NCBI GenBank assembly: GCA_949130495.1
Contig: OX422213.1
Span: forward strand, 203,415,660-203,479,659
Source: Sambucus nigra
Taxonomy: Eukaryota; Streptophyta; Magnoliopsida; Dipsacales; Adoxaceae
Length of the DNA stretch: 64,000 nt
Reading direction: 5' to 3'
Position 1 is the stretch's first letter; each line of letters starts with the position of its first letter. The notes under the pieces are model-generated. The model made no database searches and was not told the DNA's origin. It was given only the letters and a program-made list of their open reading frames with translations. Positions 34,990 through 46,879 of the stretch are shown piece by piece. The position numbers and the translations under genes were made by a program.

Positions 34990-37900
34990 CCATATGAATG
35001 CCAGTCTTCTCTTCCTTAATGATAACTTTTAACTATTTTAGAAGTTCTAAAAGAGGAAAAAAGTCCACAACACGTCTTGGCATAACTGGCCATCCATTCG
35101 TCACATTGATTTGCCTCTTTAAGTATGTGTTGCATATTCAAGCGCGTTTCATATTTCATGTCATGGTAGTCTAATAAAATGGAGAAATGAGGGTGGTTTT
35201 ACTAGTATCCTTAGTTGATCATGTCCAAAGCATTTTTACCGTCAGAATCCAGTGTTGCGTTCAGCCAACCCTTATCTTTTGCCATAATGGTCCCGTAAAA
35301 TACGGCCTCAACCTCATCACGCATCGAGGTAGCTCCAGTTATCTTCCCAAAGAAGCCAGTGATCCATTCACCTCCATGGTTGGGCACAATGCCTCTGAAT
35401 GTTACAACTTTCATGTTCGCATTCCAACCATCATCCGTATTTATCTTAATATTACCCGCATAAGGAGACAACCAAGTAGTTAGTGATTTTATTATGGTCC
35501 TTCTATGATTGTTTGATTTAGTGTATGATCTTTCCATCTCATTAGCATAGCTTACACTAAATTTCGTAATCATAGAAGGAAAGGTTTCTTTTTCCCAAAA
35601 AATGAGAAGTGTTTTCACTTTCTAAATGTGATAGAAAGTTCAAAAGAATAAAATGGCATGGTATTCATTATTCAGGACGTTATTAATAACCCACTCACAT
35701 AAATTACTAGTACCATTACCGGTAGTATCTGACTTGATTCACAGACATTCCCAAGTTTTCTAATCAATAGTACAATTTTGGAAAACATATTCCATATTCG
35801 TAATTTGCCCATAAACATTACAACCCGACTCAACAGTCATACCTCTTGACATGGGATATTGGTTTCAGATGAGCTTACCATGAAGGATAGTCCACAAGAA
35901 GGTTTTGAGCTTTTGGGGGTATTTTCGTGATCTAAATACGATTCCATTTATTATGGTCGTGCATGTTAAGGTCCCTACTAACTAGTTCTGTATAGCAGGA
36001 GCTTATGGTAAACTTACCGTTATTGCTAGGTGCCCATATAGTTCTGTCCTCATGAGGTTTAATTCTAGGGAAATCTGTGTTTCTCACCATATTAACCTCA
36101 CATGGATGTATCTAGTGAGAAATGGTGTTAGGATCCTAATTCCTATATTGGTCAATCAATACATTCACACTTGGGTGCTCATCCGTGCTAACCCCCGATG
36201 GTGGTGTAAGGTAAGAATCTTAACACCACCAATCCATAAATATATTAGTGATACTTCCATTACCAGTATTCCATTTGATATTTTTAGTAAGGATATCTTT
36301 GTTACTATAAATTCCATGCCAAATGTTGGATGCTTTATTTTTTCGGGGCCATGATCTGGAATTGGGATTCTTAGTGTTTTTTTTCCCATAACTTTAACCC
36401 ACAATGCATTCTTATCATTCATAAGTGTCCACCCAAGCTTAGGTATAGTGGCCTTACTGTTAAGAGATTCTTTTCTAAGTCCTATCCCACCCAGATTTTT
36501 AGGGCAACAAACCATGTCCCACTTAACCAAATGAACTTTTTTTTGGGTATAGTTGTCCCCCTATAGGAAATTATGATTTATTGTATCAATATCCCACACA
36601 TGCTCTCAAGGAAGGGGGTGGTTTTCATCTTATAGCTTAGTATGGAGGATGTGGTCGATTGAATAAGCATAGCTCTACCAGCCATATAGAGTAAGTTAAA
36701 CTTCCTCTGATTAGTTTTTTCTTTATTTTATCAAGGATATCTATAAAAATATTTTTACTTACTCGACCATGTATGAGACGGGTGCCCAAATATTTACCAA
36801 GATTAGATGTGAGACCCATTCCATAAATGTGGGCCAGGTCAATTTTTTCCCATCTAGGGATATTCGGGGACACAAACACTTTGGATTTGGAAAATTTTAT
36901 CACCTGGACAGAGATGCGACAAAAGCTATTTAGGGTCTTCATGACTGAGTAACAGATTGGAATCCTCGGTGAATAATATGAGATCATCATCAAAGAAGAG
37001 GTGTCATATGAGAGGGCCCCTGGGTAGGCTCTTATACCTTTCCAGTCCTTATTGCTAACTTTCTTTGAAATACTTCACAAGAGGTACCTCATAAAAAGGA
37101 CAAAAAAGTAAGGGGGTAGAGGGTCTCCTTGACATAAGCCCTTATTCGGTTTAAATGAGGTAAGTGGACTCCCATTCCATAGAATGGATGTGGATTTAGA
37201 AGTCACACAACTTATGACGAGGTTGATAAAGTTAGCACTAAAATCAAAGGAATGGAGAATCTTTCAAATGAACTCCCATCTCACTTTATCATAGGCTTTC
37301 TCTAAATCAATTTTAAAAAATCACACCACCATTTTTACCTTTCTTGTTATGAAGGGTATGAAGGATTTCTTCAGTGATTATAATATTTTCCATAATTTGT
37401 CTACCTGGAAGGAGGCTAGCTTAATAGGGGCTGGTAATTTTCATAAGGGTGGGTCTAATTTTGTTCACAATCACTTGAGATAGGATCTTTTACATAACAT
37501 TATAATGAGTAATGGGGCGTAATTAACTAATAACCTTTGGGTTGTCAATCTTAGGTATGAGAGTGATGTGACTAGTTTTCATTTGGTTCGGGACTTGGCT
37601 CTTTTAAAAAGAGATTTCACATATAATCCAAGATAATGGGTGGTAATATCCTAATATTTCTGGAAAACATGGGTTGAATGCCATCTAGACCGGGTATTTA
37701 AGGGGTTTTATGCTAAAGAGGGCCCTTTTTGTCTCACAAAAAGTCACATCGAAGCCCATCCTCAGTTTATCTATACTACTAATGTTAGCCAAGATGTTAG
37801 AATAAAAAAGGTTCTCAATCTTTAATTGATCAGTAGCCGAGAAGAGATTTATAAAACAATCTTTGATATGGCTACCTATAATGTAGGGTCATCAGCCCAC

Positions 37901-39012
37901 CCCTCATTTATATAGAGTCTATCAATTTTGTTCCTTCTTCTCCTAATAATGGTGGTTGTGTGAAAGAACTTAGTATCTTTCTCTCCCTCCATTAACCATT
38001 ATATTATAAATTTTTGTTTCTAGTATAGTTATTCATCTCTAATAATTTTATTATACTCGGTCCTAAGTTGGCTTTCAATGATGTCCATATTATGAGAGAA
38101 ATTATGTTGTTAGTAAATTTGTATCCCTTTAAGGCGGTTAAGCAACTTTTTCTTATTTTTGAAGATTAACATTTTAGATGAACTTATTAATATTATAGTC
38201 AATACTTGAGGGTTTTGATAACTAAGAGCAACCAAGTCATCAAAATCCACCCTCTCAAACCAACTATCAAGAAGCCTAAAAGGTTTATGAGGGGTTATAG
38301 GAAAGTGTTTTCCTTTTGTGTGGATAAGCATGGAACTGTGGTATGGGGCTGTTCTAGAGAGGTTGCCCATGAGTGCTTCCGAAAATGTAGTTCTCCGATC
38401 GATATTGGCAAGGGACCTATCAAGTCTCACAATGGTATTCACAAAGTCAAAATGATTATTCGTCCAAGTGATTTTGGGGACCGTGCTACTTAACTTTGAG
38501 AGTTTGTAGGTGTCGATATTCTTCACAAAAAAGAACAGATATTACTTACATCAGATTTTGATAAGCTCTCTTAGTTCTTTTCAAGATGGTTATTAAAGTC
38601 TCCAGTGACGAGCTAAGGTATTTTAGAGCCCTCCGCTAAAAGACAGAGATTCTCCCAGAGCTTGCGTCTTAAGGAGAGCAGGGGACTCGTATAGATGTCA
38701 CTTAGGAGCTCGTTATCATAATTTTAACTAGTAACAAAAAGATGTATGTCTTTATTCTAGACTGCAACGGGATAAAGTGAGACAGGGGGGTCCCTCCAAA
38801 GCACCCATATTCCACCAACCCTACCAGACGGGTCTGACTTCTCAATCTCATTAAATACCGAGTCTTCAAAAAAGGAGACCACATCAGTTAACGAGATTTG
38901 GTCCTCGGGGATAATCAGAACTTTAGGTGCATACATTTTGTTGAGTTAAACAAGGGTGGATTTGAACAAGGGCTTCCTAGCACCCCTCACATTCCAAACA
39001 AGGATCTTCATA
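34990..39012 (-). pseudogene. LINE ORF2 relic (endonuclease, RT, RNase H)
   Basis: Read on the minus strand from 39012 downward. The endonuclease starts VWNVRGARKPLFKS (about 39008-38965). It continues with GRVGGIWVLWRDPPVSLYPV (about 38830-38765), ITWTNNHFDFVNTIVRLDRS (38480-38410) and NKKKLLNRLKGIQIY. RT shows DLEKAYDKVRWEFI (about 37310-37270), GLCQGDPLPPYFFVLFMRYL (about 37145-37085) and FFDDDLILF (about 37000-36975), where the usual FADD has Ala changed to Asp. A zf-RVT-like region reads VCCPKNLGGIGLRKE (about 36510-36465). A C-terminal RNase H has NIKINTDDGWNANMK and EVEAVFYG (about 35450-35270). Many stops and frameshifts are present. ORF2 would nick target DNA and reverse-transcribe the element RNA. 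No poly(A) tail or target duplication was found. Confidence 0.88.
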
Positions 39013-39694
39013 GATAACAGTGTAGGATGATTCGAAAGGGGTTCAAAATTAGTCCAAGGTAGGTGATTGTTTATTATATTTATCTAGTTGTTTCCCTTCC
39101 TATTGCTGACCAAATCTATACAAACCTACCAACACAATCCCTAGACATAATAGTTACCCAATTAACCCATACTCTAAACGCGCGTGGATCCCATCAAAAC
39201 TCAAAATTCATAGCAAACCCGCAACTGGTCCTACGAATTAATTTTTGGATTTTTACCAATTAGTCCCTTTTCCTAAGTATGGACTTCAATAGGTCCTATC
39301 ATCTTTTATTTGCTGCAACAGGTCCCATGAAAAAAGATTTTTGATCGACCTATTGGGAAAAAATATTATGATAAGACCTATTAGGAAATATATTACGTAA
39401 ATCGAACTTATTTGTCAAACTCCCTTAATTTTTTTTAAAGAAATCAATCGAGTGTTAATCAACCCAAAACATAATACAACTCTTAACTTGAAAATACTAA
39501 TATAATTGAAAAAACACAAAACTCAGAAAATGAAACATCTACGAAAACCACGATTCTGATATAAAACTAAAGCATCCCATAGAAACCTTAAAAAAATTCC
39601 AACCAATATCCTGCCACACTAATTCAAAAAATCATGGCAATCCTTGCAACAACTCCATCTTTAAAAAGAACCACTCTTCCAAAAACCTCAACCT
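39013..39694. other. AT-rich sequence between LINE and gypsy element
   Basis: No gene recognised. It may hold 5' LINE sequence. AGGTCC blocks recur at 39291-39425. Confidence 0.4.
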
Positions 39695-41132
39695 TATAAC
39701 ACCCCATAATTCTGAGTAATAAATATTTAGTTAATTCGGCTAATTGAAATTAAACGTGTGATGTAATTTATTTGAATTAATTATTATGTGACTATTAAAA
39801 TATTAATCGGGAGATATAATAATTAATATTAAAGTAATATAATTATTAAGTGAATAGTAAATGATTATTTTACGTTATAGCGAGTGACGGTATTATATCT
39901 CACCCGAGAGTCGATGTAGACTATATGAGGTCGAGATAGGAAATTATTGTAAGGTGAATCAAATGGAAATTTCGAGGTCACAGTTGGTTTCAAAAGGTTC
40001 AAGATAGTCAAAATAGTGTATTAGGGGGTAGTAATTAGGTCTCGGGACCTTTTTAGACATAATCAGTCACATACGGGGGTGTTTGGATCATTTAGGCTTG
40101 GCTCGTTAGCTTAATTTTGGGATTTGAGATATTCAACCTAAGTCTAACAGGGTTGGGTAGTAGACATTTACATTCTAAGAACTTGAGAAGAGAGAAGAGA
40201 AAGAAAGTGAGGAGTTTTGGGGAGCCAAATTAAAGAGGATTTCGGGGTGTTCGGCATCAATTCATCTAGTACATCATGTAATCATACCCTACAAACTCTA
40301 TAAGGAAAGTAATTAACTTGCTTTTTATTTGAATAGTATAATTTAAAGTTCATATTATAGTATGTGTTGCCAAAATTAACTTTTGGGAGGGAGTCATAAG
40401 TTAAATTTGGGTTTGAGGGGATTTAAATATTCTGTGTGAAATCAATGTTTAATTACTGTGGAGATACTATCATGAGATGTTGGGATGTGATTTAGTGTAG
40501 ACCGTTGTTTAATTTGGATTTGTGAATTGAATTGAAAATGAGATTTAATGAAATTGAGAAAAAAATAATTAGTGTACCGTAGAAATTTTAATGAAAATCA
40601 ATGATGATTAATGATATATATTTGTGTTAGAACCTATTTATGGATGTAATAAATATGGGACATTATTTGGTTGAGGTCTAGATTGAAGTTTTGGAGGTTT
40701 AAGCTTTAGAAATGGTGGAAAACAGACTCGGAGAATAAGAGCCCTCGTCAGTCGGTCGATCGATCGATCGTGGATCGATCGATGACCTCTTAACGCAGGC
40801 AGTTTTGCTTATTTTTTTAGGGCCTAATTTAATTGGGGTTTATTCTAGGCTTATTTATTTAGCGTAAAATGAAGATGGGGACTATTTCCTAGTGTTTATG
40901 GATTGATATAGTTGGTATTAGAAAGGTGATAAAGGTTGAGAAACCTAAATGTCGAATTGAGTGAAATAAATTCATAAATGATTAAGTACGGGTCGAGTGG
41001 GTGAGTCGGGGTATATGATCAAGTGAAGCTACACTTAATGTATGTTAAATTAAATAAATTAAGAGTCCGAATATAGGCTCAGGAATTAAGGGCCAGTGCT
41101 ACGGGAGTTAGGCACGGGTTAGACGAATTTTA

Positions 41133-41186
<54 letters not shown>

Positions 41187-42046
41187 TGTGTACTTTATAA
41201 ATATCGGTGTTAGATATTTAGTGAATACATACCCCTCTATTTATATCATAGGAGGTTGCGTGATGTGGGTGAATTCCCTGGCTAGTGAATGCAAGGAGAG
41301 TATAATCCCCGGGTCATATCATTCGGTATTTTTATTGTGTGATTTATTTTTTAGGTGGGATGTTTTGGGTATGATTCGGTATCACACTCGTGGAAATATG
41401 ACCACCTCCATAACATTTGCGATTTATTTACCTATTTCGGGTTGAGTTAACCGATTTATGGTAATAGGGTTAGAGTGAGCATACCTTGGATGATAGTATT
41501 TTAGAGACAAGCATCCAGTGAGTTATAACTCGGAAGGATGGTTACTGTACGCGACATGTGTGTAAATGTTGTAGTATGCTAGTATGTTTATAATACGAGT
41601 AAATAATTACATACGGGATAAATACATAATGTGTGAATGTATTTCATATATAACTAGTGCGAATGTTATATAAGCAATTAAAGTTGAAATGATTAAATAA
41701 GTTAATGAGTAGAACAACTTATAAATTAAAGTAAGTAATACTCGGGTTAGAGTAGCGGAATAAAAAGAGTGTACCAAGGCTAGTTAGGGGGGGTAGAAAA
41801 ACTAGTCGAGTTAAAAGGCAAGTGATATGTGTGCCCATTAGTTAAGGGATGAGTTATATCTCAAGAGAGTGCGACGCCAGCTTAAATATAGAAAGTGTTC
41901 ATGCATATTTAAATTATCTCATTTTAATTACTTTATTAAATATTTTCAAATGGTTTCCTTTGGCTCTCACCCATGTCAAAATATTTTCGAAAACAAATTT
42001 AGGTATCCAGCCACAAGGATGCCCAGCTTGAGGATTCTTTCCAGGG
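39695..42046 (+). repeat. Gypsy 5' LTR, part 1
   Basis: Starts TATAACACCCCATAATTCTG, where the 3' LTR has TGTAAC, so the terminal TG has mutated to TA. It aligns with 50258-52380 through many blocks, including CACGTGTGATGTAATTTATT (its 3' LTR counterpart is nearly identical) and CGGAATAAAAAGAGTGTAC. A palindromic ATCGATCG cluster lies at 40751-40785 and a (TA)n tract at 41137-41182. Confidence 0.9.
41137..41182. repeat. (TA)n microsatellite inside the 5' LTR
   Basis: About 22 TA units. The 3' LTR has only a short interrupted TATATA stretch here, so the tract expanded after insertion. Confidence 0.95.
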
Positions 42047-44988
42047 TGTAATACCCAGTGTTTTTATGGCTTTTAATTATGAGATTTATTAAATTTATTT
42101 GGGATAATTAATTAGAAAATTAATTCGGATTTAAATGCTAGCGAGACGAGAGTTAGTATTTGATTATTATAATGTTGTTGAATATTACTGAGTGATTATG
42201 GTAATATGTGATTATTGAATTTATTAAAAATATCGTGAGTTGAAAATACGATAGTTTCGATAATTAAGATGGGACGCGCGTGTTAGTTGTGTCAGGACCC
42301 AATTTAATGAATTTAAAAGTATTATATTTTTATGTCATCTGTATGATCATTTTGAATGCGCCAACGTGTCTGGAAGGTTTGACATAGTCAGAAAACACTA
42401 GTCGGGGGTTTAGTTTGGGTCCCGGGGAATTTTAGGCCTAATCGGCAGCCCGGGAGGGTATTTTAGTCATTTTGACTTTTGAGGAAATATGACCCCACGA
42501 ATTTTAGACTTAAATTATCAGCCAACATAAGAACTCTTAGGGTTATCACAACCAAAAACCACCAATGGTAGTTAGAGAAGAAGAGAGGAAAGTTTCCATA
42601 GTAGAAACCACCCTTAGAGGCTTTTGCACCATCATCACCACCACCGGATAGATCGAAAATAGAGGATCAATCCCGTACCATCTACTTCAAAGGATCAGAA
42701 TCTTCATTATCAAGCAAGTGATTTAGCTTTCAATAATTTAGTGCATATATCATCCATGTTAGGTTAGAATTGGAGAATAACCTAGAATAATGTTATTTGA
42801 ATGGATTTGAAGAATTAAAATCGTAATCTGGGTAGGTTTTGCATGTAGATTAACTTCAGAGATTTTATAAGCCACAAAATCATGATCTAGGTGTAGAGAA
42901 TTATGAAATTTTAATGAATTATATGGAGTTCTTGAAGCAATAGGAGAATTAGGGTTTATATGAAATTTATGTGAATTGATCCAAGAATTTGATGTCCCAT
43001 TGTAATTTGATGATTATAAAACGTTGGAAATTATGCAAACATGTTGGTATGATTATTAGTATACTTAGTTGGGAGTTTGGAACATTATAATGAAGAATTA
43101 GAGGTGTAAAAAGAGGAAACTCGTAACTGTTAAAGAAATTTTGGGCAAATACATGTTTGATCGATCGATAGACTCAAGAATGTCGATCGATCGACCCCTT
43201 TTCTTCGATCAATCGACCTCGTCTGATTTTTGGTAATTGTTTCCCTTTAAGGTTTATGGAAAATCACAAAGCTGATAATGATTTTTAGGGTGATTAAATG
43301 ATATTGGGGGGCCTAGTTAAGGTCAGTAGGGGTCTTAGTTGAAGCCCGAAAAAATGGATTACCTTAGGGATTTGAATACTATTGCTTATGAGGGACTTCC
43401 GAGTGAGGTACGGTTAGAAATCGTTCAAATTGAAAATATAATGAGAATATATGCCGAGGTAAGGATAAGAACAGTAATTGAGGGGCTTTAAGTTACCGAG
43501 ATAACATTAGAAACTAATAGGAGGCCTAGTAACCTTTTGGGGTAGGTTTAGGTACACAAATTGACACGACGAGAGAAAGTTATCAAGTTAAATATATAAT
43601 TAAGTATGATGATCGGGATAATCTTACTACGTACGAGACTTACTAGATAGAATGTGAATATTTATATTAAAATATGATTACTAAGGTTGTGTGAATGCCT
43701 AGTGAATGGATTTCTTATGTGTATAACATACCTACCATACTTACTATCAGGGGAGGTTAGTTTTTTTTAAAAGGACCCTCGTATCCTTGTGTGCCTTGGG
43801 GGATTTAGACTGGTACCTTAAGGACATAGGACTGTGAATGACTTATTTGTGAGTTGATAAGTCAGCTGACCACGGGAGCATAGGTATGTGTGTGACCCAT
43901 GGGTATGTGATCTATGTTCGCCTCCAATATGTGTGATTCGTATTTTGACAGTTCCTGAGTGATTCAGAACACTTGATCCTTACGTACGCGATGTACATGG
44001 ATTTTATACGTGCACCGTAGCTTAGCCTAGGGGTGCCTTATATGTATATATATACTGAGAGTGATTTATATATGTACTTGTGGCCGGTTCACTATTGCTT
44101 AGTAGATGTGAATAACTAAGATATTGTAATGGACTAAGAATGTGAGAATGTAATTAATACTCGAGATTAGTAATTTAATGAATGTGAATATGGGTTATGC
44201 ATATAACTTAGTTGGGTGTTACAAGTAGATACCCTATGTTAGAGTGCGAAAGAAGGAGTGGTATAGACTAGGTTGCTAGCAGCATAACTAGGAGGGGTTA
44301 AGGGAATACGTTAGGCGTGCACATTAGTTAAGAGGTGAGAAACTCATGTGAGAGTACGCAACTAACATGTTTATAATATGTGTTGTTTAATTGTAATTTA
44401 AACACTTGCTAAACTTTTAAACTGTTTTCACCTCGGGCTCTGACCCCTTTTCTTCCAAATTTATTTTGTTTTTTAAAATCATTTTAGGTGACCAGCCACA
44501 AGGACACCAAGCATAGGAGTTCAATTACATTGACGTGCTGTAGCTGCTGTGGAAGTTATAGGATCTTGGTATTCTGTACTTGACTCTACTCAGGACTACT
44601 CATCTGATAGGGCATGTCGCCCATTTCCATTTAGAGATAGCATCCTCAGACTTTTAGTTGTATTTCAGATGTTGGTTTATTTATTCAGACTCTTGTATCG
44701 GGACGTTATTTTACTCTGGTATTATTATTGGAGTTTTTATTCCAGACTCAGTTTAATTAGTTGTTGATTATTAATTTGAGATTGTTTATGCGATTATGTT
44801 TGTTGGCTTATTTACTTGGATTATATTAACTTAATTAATAAAATTTGGCATCTCTCTTTTTAAATATTAGGTGGCTAGTAATTAACTAATTGTTTTCGAC
44901 AGTGATGCTAAGACTGAACCAACTTGATATTCTGTATTAATTTTATAAAGGAGTAGCTACCCGGTATTTAATTAGTCGGGGTGTTACA
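42047..44988 (+). mobile_element. Solo LTR nested in the 5' LTR, 2.94 kb
   Basis: Begins TGTAATACCCAGTG and ends GGGGTGTTACA. It is flanked by CAGGG (42042-42046) and CAGGA (44989-44993), a 4/5 target duplication. It belongs to the same family as the LTR at 23341. It has no PBS or internal region, so it most likely formed by recombination between the two LTRs of a full element that had inserted here. A TCGATCGATCGA cluster sits at 43158-43219. Confidence 0.88.
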
Positions 44989-45467
44989 CAGGAATGCTTA
45001 GCTGCAGCATTGTGGAGGCTTGAAGGATTTAATTTAGATGCTCCATCTTATTCATTCCTAGTTAGGAGCTTGATTTTAGTATTTCCTTTAGACGTATTTC
45101 CCCTTTAGACTCTTCAATACTTTAGTCATTTATTAGATTTTGTTGAGATTCCAATTTATTTACTTCAGATTGTAGTTTGATTAATTGTGTTGGGAACCGA
45201 TGGTATATTCGACCTTATTTATTTATAAATCTGTCATGGATTTTTCAGACTATTATTGTGTGCGGATGGTTAGGTTAATTTATTTTAGATTTATTTCCAC
45301 ATGTTGTTAAGTTAACAACAAGATAAAATTTGACATCGGTTTAATTTAACATAGGTGGTTAGTAACTAAATAGTTTCAACAATGATGCTAAGAATGAGCC
45401 ATATGTGATTCCTGTTAATTTTGATAAAGGATTGATCTCCCATGATTAAAGTAGGCGGGGTGTTACA
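44989..45467 (+). repeat. Gypsy 5' LTR, part 2
   Basis: Remainder of the outer LTR, ending GCGGGGTGTTACA, directly before the PBS. Confidence 0.85.
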
Positions 45468-45469
45468 GA

Positions 45470-45487
45470 TGGTATCAAAGCATTAGG
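45470..45487 (+). promoter_or_regulatory. Gypsy primer-binding site
   Basis: TGGTATCAAAGCATTAGG, 2 bp after the LTR. Close to the initiator Met tRNA complement with a few mismatches. Confidence 0.85.
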
Positions 45488-45657
45488 GTCTAGTGTCCAT
45501 AGGATCTGCGTGGCTTACTACGATTTTATCGCAGCGTTCTTTGACATAGAGCCCAATTATTAGGACTATTGCATTAATGATTACGCATTTGAGATTACAT
45601 TCTTCTGCTATTATATTTGTATTGACTGTGAACTCATACAATTTGATCTATTTTTAG

Positions 45658-46780
45658 ATGCCACCCAAGAGAGGATGAGCAGCAAGTAGGGATAATGTGA
45701 CGGAGGCTTAGTAGGAGCCAAAGGCACCGCAGCTACAGCCGCCATAAGGGACAATGTCAGTAGCAGAGGTGGCAACGATAGTGATGCAGGAAGTTAATGC
45801 GGTAATGACTGCCATGTCTCTCCATTTTCCACAGGCCCAGCATACACCGCATCTAGTGATGCCAATTGTCTAGGCCCACCCAGGACCATCAGAGAGGAAA
45901 AAGGTTAGGGAGTCTTTTCAGAAGGGCCACCCACGAGAGTTCTAGGGAATATTATACGTGATTGTCGAATGCTAATGGAAGAAAGATATACAGCACCACC
46001 TGTGCATAGTCGACTACAAGGACATGCAGAAACAGATGTTGTCTACATTTTTATTGGTTGGGGAAGTCTTACAGTGGTGGTATTTAGTTACCACAGTGGA
46101 GGAGAGGGACACGATGTCCATTACCGAGTTCTAGGTGCGGTTTGAATATAAATACTTTCTGCCAGCCATTGAGATAGAGATGCTGAAGAGGTTCAGTGAG
46201 GTGACTGAGGGATACCACTAAATTGTCAAGTACGAGGAGGATTTCACTCATTTGGCTAATTTTGTGCTAGACGAAGTAAACAATGAGGAAAGGAATAAGG
46301 TGAAGTTTATGGATGGATTAACCTAGAGGATCAGGTAGTATTTGATTGGTAATACTGCATTAGTGACTTATACAAATATCGTCAATGCAACACTGTTACA
46401 CTATTAGGATCGTTGCTTCCATGTGAAATGGAGCAGGAGAGGAGGTGAGTCTCTCTAGACGGGCAAAGCAGGGTTAAGCGATGCTAGTGGAGCACCAGAA
46501 CATTTGTAGCTGTCAGGAAGACATCAGGACTAGGATTCCCGATAGGGGGAGTCTGCCAAGGGATTTAGATCTAGGGGTTATCGACCCAAGGAAAGTTTCA
46601 AGTAGTTCCAGTAGGGTCCTCAGCAGCAGCACGTTCCTCAAGGCCGTTAGGGACGAGGGAGCAATGGGGGAGGTCATCAGGGTCGAGGCCATTAGGGACA
46701 GCCTCGATAGGGCTAAAGGCAGGGTGACTTCCAGGGCCGTTGTTTTGTTTGCCAGAAGATAGTTCACGTGAAGAGAGAGT
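45658..46780 (+). pseudogene. Gypsy gag relic
   Basis: Starts MPPKRG then a stop. The Retrotrans_gag domain is legible through stops: WWYLVTTVEERDTMSITEF, RFEYKYFLPAIEIEMLKRF, VKYEEDFTHLANFVLDEVNN and ERNKVKFMDGLT (about 46070-46330). The zinc-knuckle region (about 46700-46780) is not recognisable. The start follows a leader of about 190 nt after the PBS. Confidence 0.85.
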
Positions 46781-46879
46781 GTACCCATAGGGGTAGAGGA
46801 ACACAACAATAGGGTACTCAACAGGGGCAGTTATAGTATGGACGTGTCTATAATGTTCGAGTTGTATCCATATGGCAGG

